DNA from: Methylobacterium crusticola | GTDB taxonomy: Bacteria; Pseudomonadota; Alphaproteobacteria; Rhizobiales; Beijerinckiaceae | Assembly (NCBI RefSeq): GCF_003574465.1 | Contig: NZ_QOWC01000036.1 | Location: forward strand, 1-47,876 | Direction of reading: 5' to 3' | DNA length: 47,876 bases | Shown: positions 1 through 11,495 of the stretch, piece by piece | Layout of the letters: every line of letters starts with the position of its first letter | Numbering within the stretch: the first letter of the stretch is position 1 | The notes under the pieces: model-generated | What the model was told of the DNA's origin: nothing | Seen by the model: the letters and a program-made list of their open reading frames with translations, nothing else | The model's database searches: none | Position numbers and translations under genes: made by a program

Positions 1-345
1 CGACGATTCCGTGACGGACGGGTGAAGGCCCGTCCCCGCTCGGCCTCATCGGGGCGTCAGCCGGCATCCGGCACGGGGCAAACGGGCGCTGCGACCGGAG
101 ACGGCGCGTCGCGCACGGCCCGGCCGCACCGACGGCGCCCGATGCCGCACCCTGGACGGGCGCGCAAGGCCTGTATTACCAAGACGCATGGGACGACCTC
201 GCCGGGCCGGGGCGCAGGCCGCATCGTAACGGGTGCGAAAAGGGTCGTGCCCCTCGTGTAAAACTGTCGCATTCGGGCAAACGATTATTGACGCGCCGGG
301 CGCGGGATCGCATGGGGCTGCCACTCTGTGAACCGGAGAGACCAG
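1..345. other. Gene-free stretch upstream of the MucR-type gene
   Basis: I see no convincing gene here on either strand; the open frames are G+C-driven and have no recognisable domains or ribosome binding sites. The only compositional feature is an A+T-richer patch at about 257-290, just upstream of the regulator gene. It is a plausible place for its promoter and for MucR autoregulation, since MucR proteins prefer A+T-rich DNA. I could not assign -35 and -10 boxes. Confidence 0.5.
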
Positions 346-753
346 ATGTTGGACCAAGAGCAAGAAACAGACTTGATCGAGCGGGCAGCCGACATCGTGT
401 CGGCGTACGTCTCGAACAACTCCGTGCCGATGACCGATCTGCCGGCCCTGATCAGCGCCGTGCACACGTCCCTGGCGCGCCTCGGCCTCGGGAACGAGGC
501 CGGCGAGCAGGAGAAGCCGACGCCGCTGATGCCGATCAAGCGCACGGTGACGCCGGACTACCTGATCAGCCTCGAGGACGGCCGGCAGTACAAGTCGCTC
601 AAGCGCCACCTCGCCACCCGCGGGCTGACCCCCGAGCAGTACCGCCAGAAATGGGGCCTGCCGCACGACTACCCGATGGTGGCGGCGAACTACGCGGCCC
701 AGCGCTCCGAACTCGCCAAGAGCAGCGGGCTCGGCCGGCGCCGCAGCGCCTGA
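346..753 (+). CDS. mucR: MucR/Ros-family transcriptional regulator, zinc ligands degenerate
   Basis: This 135-residue protein belongs to the Ros/MucR family of small prokaryotic zinc-finger-like regulators, which control exopolysaccharide, motility and cell-cycle genes in alphaproteobacteria. The family core lies at about residues 70-125: PDYLISLEDG, then YKSLKRHL, EQYRQKWGLP and DYPMVAANYA. In Ros the finger uses Cys-x2-Cys and His-x3-His. Here the aligned positions are Ser, Asp, His and Arg, so only one ligand survives and zinc binding is unlikely. Zinc-free homologues that still bind DNA are known in Mesorhizobium. The ATG at 346 is chosen over an in-frame GTG at 328 because GGAGAG lies five bases before it. 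The gene converges with lon over a shared terminator. Confidence 0.9.
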   Translation: MLDQEQETDLIERAADIVSAYVSNNSVPMTDLPALISAVHTSLARLGLGNEAGEQEKPTPLMPIKRTVTPDYLISLEDGRQYKSLKRHLATRGLTPEQYRQKWGLPHDYPMVAANYAAQRSELAKSSGLGRRRSA

Positions 754-772
754 GATCCCGGACCCTGCCCGC

Positions 773-818
773 AACGAGAGAGGCCCCCGGGCATGGGAAC
801 CCGGGGGCCTCTCTCGTT
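773..818. terminator. Bidirectional terminator between mucR and lon
   Basis: Positions 773-791 and 800-818 form a perfect 19-bp inverted repeat around an 8-base loop (792-799). The outer stem ends in AA/TT and its core is GGCCCCCGGG paired with CCCGGGGGCC. It lies 20 bases past the mucR stop and about 65 bases past the lon stop, so it can end both convergent transcripts. There is no long T tract on either side, which is common in very G+C-rich genomes. Confidence 0.85.
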
Positions 819-882
819 GTGCGTCGCGGCAGCCCGGGTCCCGCCGGCCCTCGCGAGGGCCGGCAGGGAGCGGTCAGAGGGG

Positions 883-3309
<2,427 letters not shown>

Positions 3310-3696
3310 CTGATGACTTCCTTGCTGGTGACACCCAGGTCCCTCCCCTTGCGCGGAGAAGCAGGAGGGACGAGGGGGCCGACCGGGCCGCGGGGGTCGG
3401 AGAACGAATGGGAGCGGCCGGGTCGCGGCACCGCACCTCGTTCAGGTGAGCGTGCGGCCGCCGCGTTGTGTCTCAAGTGGCTCCGGAAACCGTCGCTTTC
3501 AAGCGCCGTGCCACCCCGGCCGCATCCTGAGCAGATCGTCGCGGGGATGCCGCGCGGGGGCCTGCCCATGTCGTCGCGTCTCCTCGCCGCCGCCCCGCGG
3601 GCGGCGCGCCCCGCTGCGACGGGGGCGTCGCGCGGGCGACGAGGGACGAGCGTCGCGCCGGAGGTCGCCGTTTTCGCGGCGGCCTCCGGGCGGCAA
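3310..3696. other. Intergenic region clpX-lon with one strong hairpin
   Basis: No gene is supported in these 387 bases. At 3588-3606 there is a perfect 8-bp stem (CGCCGCCC with GGGCGGCG) and a 3-base loop, about 90 bases past the clpX stop. It could end clpX transcription, although no T run follows. The lon promoter must lie between this hairpin and 3310. I looked for a heat-shock (sigma-32) promoter and did not find a convincing one. Confidence 0.4.
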
Positions 3697-4968
3697 TCAG
3701 GCGCTGACGCTCGCGGGAGCATCCTTGTTGCGGTCCCCGTGGATGTAGAGGGGCCGCGCCTTGCCGTCGACGACCTCGGGCCCGATGACCACCTGCTCGA
3801 CGGATTCGAGGCCCGGCAGGTCGTACATCGTCTCGAGCAGGATGCTCTCGAGGATCGAGCGCAGGCCGCGCGCGCCGGTCTTGCGCTCGATGGCCTTGCG
3901 GGCGACCAGGGTGAGCGCCTCCTCCTGGAACGTCAGGTCGACGTTCTCCATCTCGAACAGGCGCTGGTACTGCTTGACGAGGGCGTTCTTGGGCTCCTGG
4001 AGGATGCGCTTCAGGGCGATCTCGTCGAGGTCCTCGAGGGTCGCCAGCACGGGCAGGCGGCCGACGAATTCCGGGATGAGGCCGAACTTCAGCAGGTCCT
4101 CGGGCTCGACGTGGCGGAAGATCTCGCCCGTGCGCCGGTCGTCGGGCGCCTGCACGCTCGCCCCGAAGCCGATCGACGTGCCCTTGCCGCGGGCCGAGAT
4201 GATCCGCTCCAGGCCCGCGAAGGCGCCGCCGCAGATGAACAGGATGTTGGTCGTGTCGACCTGCAGGAACTCCTGCTGCGGGTGCTTGCGCCCGCCCTGC
4301 GGCGGCACGCTCGCGACCGTGCCCTCCATGATCTTGAGGAGGGCCTGCTGCACGCCCTCGCCCGAGACGTCGCGGGTGATCGACGGGTTGTCGGACTTGC
4401 GCGAGATCTTGTCGATCTCGTCGATGTAGACGATGCCGCGCTGCGCCCGCTCGACGTTGTAGTCGGAGGCCTGGAGCAGCTTGAGGATGATGTTCTCCAC
4501 GTCCTCGCCGACGTAGCCGGCCTCGGTCAGCGTGGTGGCATCCGCCATCGTGAACGGGACGTCGAGGATGCGGGCCAGGGTCTGGGCCAGCAGCGTCTTG
4601 CCGGACCCGGTCGGGCCGATCAGCAGGATGTTGGACTTCGCCAGCTCGACGTCGTTGTGCTTGGTCGCATGCGCCAGGCGCTTGTAGTGGTTGTGCACCG
4701 CCACCGACAGGACCTTCTTGGCGAAGTCCTGCCCGATGACGTAGTCGTCCAGGACCCGACGAATCTCCTTCGGGGTCGGTACGCCGTCCCGCGACTTCAC
4801 CAGCGAGGATTTCGACTCCTCGCGAATGATGTCCATGCACAGCTCGACGCACTCATCGCAGATGAAGACGGTCGGGCCCGCGATCAGCTTGCGGACCTCG
4901 TGCTGGCTCTTGCCGCAGAACGAGCAGTACAGCGTGCTCTTCGAGTCGTTGCCGCCAGCCTTGCTCAT
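3697..4968 (-). CDS. clpX: ATP-dependent Clp protease ATP-binding subunit ClpX
   Basis: ClpX is the AAA+ unfoldase that feeds tagged substrates to ClpP; in alphaproteobacteria ClpXP degrades CtrA in a DivK-dependent way. The 423-residue protein starts with the zinc-binding domain (Cys15, 18, 37, 40). Walker A GPTGSGKT is at 118-125, the pore loop GYVG at 151-154 and Walker B IVYIDEID at 179-186. I chose the ATG at 4968, giving MSKAGG as in the family. The in-frame TTG four codons upstream overlaps the GGAG ribosome binding site of the ATG. clpP lies 253 bases upstream on the same strand. Confidence 0.98.
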   Translation of the reverse strand: MSKAGGNDSKSTLYCSFCGKSQHEVRKLIAGPTVFICDECVELCMDIIREESKSSLVKSRDGVPTPKEIRRVLDDYVIGQDFAKKVLSVAVHNHYKRLAHATKHNDVELAKSNILLIGPTGSGKTLLAQTLARILDVPFTMADATTLTEAGYVGEDVENIILKLLQASDYNVERAQRGIVYIDEIDKISRKSDNPSITRDVSGEGVQQALLKIMEGTVASVPPQGGRKHPQQEFLQVDTTNILFICGGAFAGLERIISARGKGTSIGFGASVQAPDDRRTGEIFRHVEPEDLLKFGLIPEFVGRLPVLATLEDLDEIALKRILQEPKNALVKQYQRLFEMENVDLTFQEEALTLVARKAIERKTGARGLRSILESILLETMYDLPGLESVEQVVIGPEVVDGKARPLYIHGDRNKDAPASVSA

Positions 4969-5221
4969 ATGGGTCTCCAAGTCCCCGACCGGCCCCGCCC
5001 CGGGGGCGAAGCCGTATCGCTTTTAGATAGTGGTGCCCGGCTAAAGAAACAGTCACCGCCCTTCGCGCGCCGGGCCCCCGGCGCAGAATCACGATGCAAA
5101 CACGCAGCCATCCTAGGATCAATCCCACGGATGCGACACTCTCCCGCCAAATGGCCGCATGGCGGGCTGTCCGGCCCCGACTGCCTCGGGGCCGGCGCAT
5201 CGCCCGCCGCGTCCGCGCCGC

Positions 5222-5848
5222 TCAGAGGGTGGGCGCCTCCGCGCGCTTCTGGAGCACCTCGTCGATCAGGCCCCACTCCTTGGCCGCGTCCGCGGTCATG
5301 AAGTTGTCGCGCTCCAGGCCCTGCTCGATGGCGTCGTAGTCGCGCCCGGTGTGCTTCACGTAGATCTCGTTCAGGCGCCGCTTCAGGGCCTCGATCTCGC
5401 GGGCGTGGATCAGGATGTCGGTGGCCTGGCCCTGGAAGCCGCCGGAGGGCTGGTGGACCATGATCCGGGCGTTGGGCAGGGCGAAGCGGTGCCCGGCCTC
5501 GCCGGCGGCGAGCAGCAGCGAGCCCATCGAGGCGGCCTGGCCGACGCAGAGCGTCGCGACCGGGCAGCGGATGAACTGCATCGTGTCGTAGATCGACAGG
5601 CCGGAGGTGACCACGCCGCCCGGCGAGTTGATGTAGAAGGAGATTTCCTTCTTCGGATTCTCGGCCTCGAGGAACAGCAGCTGCGCCACGATGAGCGAGG
5701 CGGAGTAGTCCTCGACCGGGCCGGTCAGGAAGATGATGCGCTCGCGCAGCAGGCGCGAGTAGATATCGAAGGCGCGCTCGCCGCGGCTCGACTGCTCGAC
5801 CACCATGGGCACGAGCGCGCTGTTGTAGAACTCGACGGGATCTCTCAT
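5222..5848 (-). CDS. clpP: ATP-dependent Clp protease proteolytic subunit ClpP
   Basis: ClpP is the tetradecameric serine peptidase partner of ClpX. The 208-residue protein carries the whole triad: Ser107 in GQAASMGS, His132 in MVHQPSGG and Asp181 in LERDNFM. It lies between tig and clpX in the common bacterial order tig-clpP-clpX-lon, all on the minus strand. The 253-base gap to clpX and the 116-base gap to tig leave room for separate promoters. I found no convincing -35/-10 pair in either. Confidence 0.98.
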   Translation of the reverse strand: MRDPVEFYNSALVPMVVEQSSRGERAFDIYSRLLRERIIFLTGPVEDYSASLIVAQLLFLEAENPKKEISFYINSPGGVVTSGLSIYDTMQFIRCPVATLCVGQAASMGSLLLAAGEAGHRFALPNARIMVHQPSGGFQGQATDILIHAREIEALKRRLNEIYVKHTGRDYDAIEQGLERDNFMTADAAKEWGLIDEVLQKRAEAPTL

Positions 5849-5964
5849 CTCAAGTGGCCCTTGGCTGCACGGGACCCGGCCGCGCCGCTGCGGCCGGGGT
5901 GACGGCGAATCGACGGATACCTCGCGGCCCCGACCCGCCGCCCGTCAAGGGCCACGGAGCGGGA

Positions 5965-7371
5965 TCAAGCCTCGGCGGTCTCACCCGCCGGCGCGGCCTC
6001 GGCGGGGGCCTTCGTCCCCGCCTCGTCCTCATCCTCGTCGGCGAACAGCGTCTCCCGGGAGACGGGCTCCTCGACCAGTTTGACCTGCCCGAGGACGTGG
6101 TCAACCACCTTCTCCTCGAACAGCGGCGCCCGGAGCTCGGCCAGCGCCTGGGGGGTCTTGCGGTAGAAGTCCCAGACCTGCTGCTCCTGGCCCGGGAACT
6201 GCCGGACCCGGGCGATCAGGGCCTGATTCACCTCGTCGTCCGAGACCTTGATATCGGCGCTCTCCCCGGCCTGCGCAAGCACCAGGCCGAGGCGCACGCG
6301 GCGCTCGGCGATGCGGCGGTACTCGGCGGTGGCCTCCTCCTCGGTGGTGCCCTCGTCCGCGAAGGTCTTGCCGCGGCGCTTGAGGTCCTCCTCGACCTGG
6401 GCCCACACGGCGGCGAACTCCTGGTGGACGAGGCTCGGGGGCAGATCGAAGGAGTAGCGGGCGTCGAGGGCGTCGAGGAGGCCCTTCTTGAGCTTCTGGC
6501 GCGAGGCCGCCTCGAACTCTCGGCCCATGGTGGAGCGCACGGCGTCCTTGAGAGCGTCGAGCGATTCCATCCCGAAGGTCTTGGCGAGCTCGTCGTCGAC
6601 CACGAGCTCGCCGGGGCTCTGCACGGCCTTCACGACGACGTCGAACTCGGCCTCCTTGCCGGCGAGGTGCTCGGCCCCGTAGGAGTCCGGGAACGTCACC
6701 GTGACGCGGCGCTCGTCGCCCGCCCGGGCGCCGACGAGCTGCTCCTCGAAGCCCGGGATGAAGCTGCCCGAGCCGAGGTCGAGGTTGATGTCCTCGCCGG
6801 TGCCGCCCTCGAAGGGCTCGCCGCCGATGCGCCCCGTGAAGTTGATGCGCAGCCGGTCGCCGCTCTCGGCCGCCGTGCCCTCGGGCCGGTCGGTGAAGGC
6901 GCGGTTGGCGGTCGCCATGCGGGTGATGGTCTCGCCCACCTCCTCGTCCGAGGGGGTGACGACGAGCTTCGTCAGGCTCAGGTCCGAGATATCGACGAGG
7001 TCGAAGTTCGGCATCACCTCGAGGGCGACCTTGAAGGCGAGGTCGGCCTTGGCGTCGAGCGCCTTCTCGATCTCGGCCTTGTCCTCGGGCATCTCGACCC
7101 GGGGCTCGAGGGCGAGCTTGAGCTTGTTCTCCTCGACGATCTTCTGGTTGGCCTCGTTGACGGCGTTCTGGACGACGTCGGCCATCACCGAGCGGCCGTA
7201 GACCTTGCGCAGGTGGGCGACCGGCACCTTGCCGGGCCGGAACCCCTTGAGCTGCACCTTGTCCTTGATCCCGGCGAGCTCCGTGGCGAGCCGGCTCTCG
7301 AGTTCGGTCGCGGGGAGGACCACCTGGAACTCGCGCTTCAGCCCCTCGGACTTTGTCTCGATCACCTGCAT
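5965..7371 (-). CDS. tig: Trigger factor (ribosome-associated chaperone and prolyl isomerase)
   Basis: Trigger factor binds ribosomal protein L23 at the exit tunnel and shields nascent chains. The ribosome-docking signature GFRPGKVP is at 43-50. The FKBP-type isomerase domain is at about 165-250, with the C-terminal chaperone arms after it. The last 30 residues form an acidic, Ala/Glu-rich tail. The start is placed at the ATG that gives [10 protein letters not shown], as in homologues. An in-frame ATG three codons upstream (7380) sits directly against the AGGCGGA ribosome binding site, which is better spaced for 7371. It is first in the tig-clpP-clpX-lon order. Confidence 0.97.
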   Translation of the reverse strand: MQVIETKSEGLKREFQVVLPATELESRLATELAGIKDKVQLKGFRPGKVPVAHLRKVYGRSVMADVVQNAVNEANQKIVEENKLKLALEPRVEMPEDKAEIEKALDAKADLAFKVALEVMPNFDLVDISDLSLTKLVVTPSDEEVGETITRMATANRAFTDRPEGTAAESGDRLRINFTGRIGGEPFEGGTGEDINLDLGSGSFIPGFEEQLVGARAGDERRVTVTFPDSYGAEHLAGKEAEFDVVVKAVQSPGELVVDDELAKTFGMESLDALKDAVRSTMGREFEAASRQKLKKGLLDALDARYSFDLPPSLVHQEFAAVWAQVEEDLKRRGKTFADEGTTEEEATAEYRRIAERRVRLGLVLAQAGESADIKVSDDEVNQALIARVRQFPGQEQQVWDFYRKTPQALAELRAPLFEEKVVDHVLGQVKLVEEPVSRETLFADEDEDEAGTKAPAEAAPAGETAEA

Positions 7372-7526
7372 CGTCGTCATTCCGCCTATCGTCTCGACCG
7401 TGGGGCCCGGCCCGGCTGCGGTCCCGGGCGGCGTCCCGGTCGGGACGCCGTGCGACGGGAGCCGTCAGGGGAGCGGGCCGGCTCGAAAGCTGCTTGAACC
7501 CAATCCGTCGTGCGGCCTGGCGGAGC

Positions 7527-7612
<86 letters not shown>

Positions 7613-7806
7613 GAACGCGCACAGCCCGGGCGCCGATGCGCTCGGGCGCGGCTCTATAACATGGTCGATTGCCCGCGCAGCAAGAATTTTGCCCGGCCGC
7701 TCGCCCGCGGGCGCCGCCCCGGCTACAAGGCGCCGCGGCCGGTCCGCGGGCGGATCCGCCTCCGTCCGCGGGCGCGGACGCAGAGATCCCGGCCTCGCGA
7801 GGTGCC

Positions 7807-9252
7807 ATGACGTCGACCCTGCCGCCTTCGCGCCGCGCGCTCCTCGCGGGCGGTGCCGCCCTGTCGCTCCTCGTGCCGCGCGGCGCCGGGGCCCAGACGG
7901 CCGAGCCGGCAAGGCCCGCCCCCGGGCAGGCGCCCCCTGCCCCGGCCCAGCCCGAGCCCCGCGGCCTCACGGCCGGGCCCGCGGCGGCGCGCCTGCGGCC
8001 CGAGCCGGCGCCGGAGACGCCGGTCTGGGCCTTCGACGGCACGGCGAGCCCGCCGGTGCTGCGGGTCCGCCTCGGCGAGCCCGTGCGGCTGCGGCTGGAG
8101 AACCGGACCGAGCGGCCGCTCTCGCTCCACTGGCACGGCGTGCGCAACCGCAACGCCATGGACGGGGTCGGCGGCGTGACCCAGGCCCCCGTCGCCCCGG
8201 GCGCGAGCTTCCTGTACGAGTTCACGCCCCCGGATGCCGGCACCTCGCTGATCCGGCCCCTGGTGGTCGGCGGCGCGAGCGAGCCCGCCGGGCGGGGCCT
8301 GTGCGGGATGCTCGTCGTCGAGGAGCGCAAGGCCCCGGTGGTGGACCGGGAGGTGCCCCTCCTGCTCCAGGACTGGCGGCTCGAGCCCGACGGGACCCTC
8401 GCGGCCTTCGGGCAGGTCGCCTTCGCGGCGAGCTCCGGCCGGCTCGGCAACACGCTCTCGGTCAACGGCCGCCCGGCCCCGGAGACCGTCGAAGCCGCCC
8501 CGGGCACCCGCCTGCGCCTGAGGCTCGCCAACGCCTGCAACGCGCGGGCGACGCGCATCCGCTTCGACGGCCTCAAGGCCTGGGTGGCGGCCGTCGACGG
8601 CCAGCCGACCGACACCTTCGAGCCCCTGCGCGCCACCCTGCCGTTCCCGCCGGGCACGCGCTACGACCTGCTCCTCGACGTGCCGGAGGCGGGCGCCCCG
8701 GCGGGCGCCGTCGTGGCGCTGATCGGCCCGGGCATGCCCCTCGCGCGGATCGTGCCAGGGGGCGGACCCGTGGCGGCGCGGCCCCCGGTGGCGCCCATCG
8801 GCGAGAACGCGCTGCTGCCGCCCGAGATCAAGCTCCAGAACGCCTTCCGGCGCGACGTCGCGATCGCCGGCGGGGCCGTCTTCGACAAGGCGAAGCCGGA
8901 CGCCGCCCCGACCTTCACGGGCGATCCCACCCGGATCTGGACCCTCAACGGCGCGGCCGGCAGCCCCGGCAACCCGCCCCTGTTCACGGTCAAGCGCGGC
9001 ACCGCGGTGGTGCTGGCGCTCATGAACGGCACCGCCTTCCCGCAATCCCTGCACCTGCACGGGCACGTCTTCCGCCTGCTCCATCCCCTCGACGACGGCT
9101 GGGAGCCCTACTGGCTCGACACCTTCCAGCTCCTCGAGGGCCGCACCGCCCGCATCGCGTTCCTGGCCGACAATCCCGGCCGCTGGCTCGTCAGCGCCAC
9201 CGCGCTCGAGCGCTTCGACACCGGGCTCTGGGGCTGGTTCGAGGTGACCTGA
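7807..9252 (+). CDS. Multicopper-oxidase-like protein lacking two of four copper motifs
   Basis: The 481-residue protein has the cupredoxin architecture of periplasmic multicopper oxidases and an N-terminal twin-arginine-like signal (SRRALLAGGAALSLL, then Ala-Gly-Ala). Motif I is intact (LHWHG, His108 and His110) and motif III is intact (His416, His418, His420). The position of motif II, normally a His-x-His after DAGT, reads SLIRP at 147-151. The motif IV region after NPGRWL, normally HCH, reads SAT at 463-465, so the type 1 cysteine is absent. A full copper set cannot form. It may be a structural protein, as FtsP/SufI is, or bind a single metal. GAGG lies five bases before the ATG. Confidence 0.85.
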   Translation: MTSTLPPSRRALLAGGAALSLLVPRGAGAQTAEPARPAPGQAPPAPAQPEPRGLTAGPAAARLRPEPAPETPVWAFDGTASPPVLRVRLGEPVRLRLENRTERPLSLHWHGVRNRNAMDGVGGVTQAPVAPGASFLYEFTPPDAGTSLIRPLVVGGASEPAGRGLCGMLVVEERKAPVVDREVPLLLQDWRLEPDGTLAAFGQVAFAASSGRLGNTLSVNGRPAPETVEAAPGTRLRLRLANACNARATRIRFDGLKAWVAAVDGQPTDTFEPLRATLPFPPGTRYDLLLDVPEAGAPAGAVVALIGPGMPLARIVPGGGPVAARPPVAPIGENALLPPEIKLQNAFRRDVAIAGGAVFDKAKPDAAPTFTGDPTRIWTLNGAAGSPGNPPLFTVKRGTAVVLALMNGTAFPQSLHLHGHVFRLLHPLDDGWEPYWLDTFQLLEGRTARIAFLADNPGRWLVSATALERFDTGLWGWFEVT

Positions 9253-9323
9253 CGGGCCCGCCGGGCGTCGGGGGCCGCGCTCCAGGGGCCGCCCTTGGCC
9301 CGTCACGGGCCGCCCGCGGACCG

Positions 9324-10841
9324 TCACGGGCCGCCGGCGAGGCAGTCCCCGAGCACCCGCGGCAGCGCCTCCGGCAGGTCCTCGGAGATCAGCCCGGGCC
9401 CGTGACGGCGGCCGGCCTCGGCGTGGAGCCAGACCGCGGCGGCGGCGGCCTCGAAGGGCGGCATGCCCTGGGCGAGCAGGCCGCCGACGACGCCGCAGAG
9501 CACGTCGCCGCTGCCGGCGGTGCCGAGCCAGGGGGTGCCGTTGTGGTTGATGGCCGCCCGGCCGTCGGGCGCGGCGATCACGGTGTCGGCCCCCTTGAGG
9601 ACGACGACCGCCCCCAGGAAGGCCGCCGCCGCCCGCGCCCGCTCGAGCTTCGATCCGGCCTCCGGGACCGCCGCGACGTCCCCGAGCAGGCGCGCGAACT
9701 CGCCCGCGTGGGGCGTCAGCACGGCGCCGGGCCGCCCCGCCCTCAGGGCGCCGGCGAGGTCGCCGGCCCGGCCCGAGAAGCTCGTGAGGGCGTCGGCGTC
9801 GAGGACGAGCCCGCGCCCGGCCTCGGCGGCGACCCGCACGAGGTCGCGGGTCGGCTGCCCGGTGCCGAGGCCGGGCCCGGCCACGATGGCGTTGAGGCGC
9901 TCGTCCACCAGGAGGTCGTCGAGGTCGTCCGCGTCGTCGCAGGGCCGGAGCATGACGGCGGTCAGGTGGGCGGCGTTCTCGGCCAGGGCGGGCGTCGGGG
10001 AGAACACCGTGACGAGGCCGGCGCCGATCCGCAGGGCGCCGCGGGCGGCGAGCCGCGCCGCGCCGGTGCGGGTGGCGGGGCCCGACAGCACCACGGCGTG
10101 GCCGCGGGTGTACTTGTGGCTCTCGTCGGTGAGGCGCGGGAACCGGCCGCGCCAGAGCGCCGGGCCGTTGTCGTGGGTGGCGACGCCGAGCGCCGCCACG
10201 ATCGCGTCCGGGATGCCGATATCCGCCACCGTGACCGGGCCGCACAGGCCGCGGCCGGGCAGGAGCCGGTGCCCGACCTTGCGCCGCACGAAGGTCACGG
10301 TCTCGGCGGCCCGCACGGCGACGCCCCGCACCGCGCCGTCGTCGCCGTCGAGGCCCGACGGCACGTCGACCGCGAGCACCGGCACGCCGGAGGCGTTGAG
10401 GCGCCCGATCAGGGCCGCCGCCGCGCCCTCGACCGGCCGGGCGAGGCCCGCGCCCAGGAGGGCGTCGATCACGAGGGCGAAGCCGGCGGGGTCGGCCGAG
10501 GCGGCGTCGGCGACGGGGCCGGTCCAGGCCGCCGCGGCGGCGGCCGCATCGCCCCGCAGGCGGTCGCGGGCCCCGAGGAGCGCCACCTCGACGGAAAGGC
10601 CCGCCGCCGCGAGCGCGCGCGCGGCCACGAAGCCGTCGCCGCCGTTGTTGCCCGGCCCGCACAGGACCAGCACGCGCGCGCCCTCCGCCGCGGACCTCCC
10701 CTCCGCCAGGCGCGCGCGGGCCCGGGCCGCCACGGCCTCGCCCGCACGCCGCATCAGGGTCAGGCCGTCCGTGCCGGCGGCGATCGCGGCGGCGTCGGCC
10801 CGGCGCATCTGCCCGGTCGTGAGCAGCTCTGTCTCGTTCAT
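9324..10841 (-). CDS. nnr: Bifunctional NAD(P)HX epimerase / ADP-dependent NAD(P)HX dehydratase
   Basis: This enzyme repairs hydrated NADH and NADPH. The N-terminal YjeF epimerase domain (about 1-215) shows GPGNNGGDGFVAARAL. The C-terminal ribokinase-like dehydratase domain (about 220-505) shows HKYTRGHAVVLSG, LTPHAGEFARLLG, VVLKGADTVI and the nucleotide-binding GTAGSGDVLCG. The length of 505 residues suits the fused form. The ATG at 10841 gives MNETELLTTGQMRRAD, where homology begins; longer in-frame extensions lack conserved sequence. The ribosome binding site is weak. The gene is divergent from glnB, with 204 bases between them. In other alphaproteobacteria it also often neighbours glnB-glnA. 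Confidence 0.93.
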   Translation of the reverse strand: MNETELLTTGQMRRADAAAIAAGTDGLTLMRRAGEAVAARARARLAEGRSAAEGARVLVLCGPGNNGGDGFVAARALAAAGLSVEVALLGARDRLRGDAAAAAAAWTGPVADAASADPAGFALVIDALLGAGLARPVEGAAAALIGRLNASGVPVLAVDVPSGLDGDDGAVRGVAVRAAETVTFVRRKVGHRLLPGRGLCGPVTVADIGIPDAIVAALGVATHDNGPALWRGRFPRLTDESHKYTRGHAVVLSGPATRTGAARLAARGALRIGAGLVTVFSPTPALAENAAHLTAVMLRPCDDADDLDDLLVDERLNAIVAGPGLGTGQPTRDLVRVAAEAGRGLVLDADALTSFSGRAGDLAGALRAGRPGAVLTPHAGEFARLLGDVAAVPEAGSKLERARAAAAFLGAVVVLKGADTVIAAPDGRAAINHNGTPWLGTAGSGDVLCGVVGGLLAQGMPPFEAAAAAVWLHAEAGRRHGPGLISEDLPEALPRVLGDCLAGGP

Positions 10842-10912
10842 CGTGCGAACCCCGGTGGCCGTGCTCGTTCGCCGCTCATCGCGGTCGCGAGTCCTGGATT
10901 GAGAGCGGCACA

Positions 10913-10929
10913 TGCGCAACAAACGCGCA
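10913..10929. promoter_or_regulatory. NtrC-box-like palindrome upstream of glnB
   Basis: The 17-base sequence TGCGCAACAAACGCGCA has 5-bp inverted arms and 7 bases between them. It resembles the NtrC consensus (TGCACCA-N3-TGGTGCA) in length and in its outer TGC/GCA. It lies 117 bases upstream of the glnB start, a normal enhancer distance. A matching sigma-54 -24/-12 pair was not found, so the call is tentative. Confidence 0.35.
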
Positions 10930-11006
10930 GCAATTGCCTAATTCATAAGCATATCCAGTCCGCTGGCCGGGAAATCCCCGTGGCGGTCGGCGCGGCACGA
11001 TGCTAG

Positions 11007-11384
<378 letters not shown>

Positions 11385-11425
11385 TCTGGGTCCGCACGAG
11401 ACCTGCGAGGCTTTCAAAACGAACA

Positions 11426-11456
11426 CCGCGGCCCGTCGCAGGGACCGCGGCTTTTT
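11426..11456 (+). terminator. Intercistronic terminator/attenuator between glnB and glnA
   Basis: CCGCGGCCC (11426-11434) pairs with GGG-A-CCGCGG (11441-11450), giving a 9-bp stem with one bulged A and a 6-base loop, followed by CTTTTT. This is a standard intrinsic terminator 40 bases past the glnB stop and 40 before the glnA start. It may lower read-through into glnA or mark an independent glnA transcript. Confidence 0.75.
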
Positions 11457-11495
11457 GACGGCCTGACGGCCGCGCTAGGAAGGGATCCATCGAGA

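Noticed and set aside
3310..3500. Heat-shock promoter before lon
   Set aside because: CTTGAAA and CTTGAGA occur on the minus strand, but no acceptable -10 follows at the right distance.
4969..5100. Promoter before clpX with TATCTA as -10
   Set aside because: The best -35 candidate (GTGACT) is 21 bases away, which is too far.
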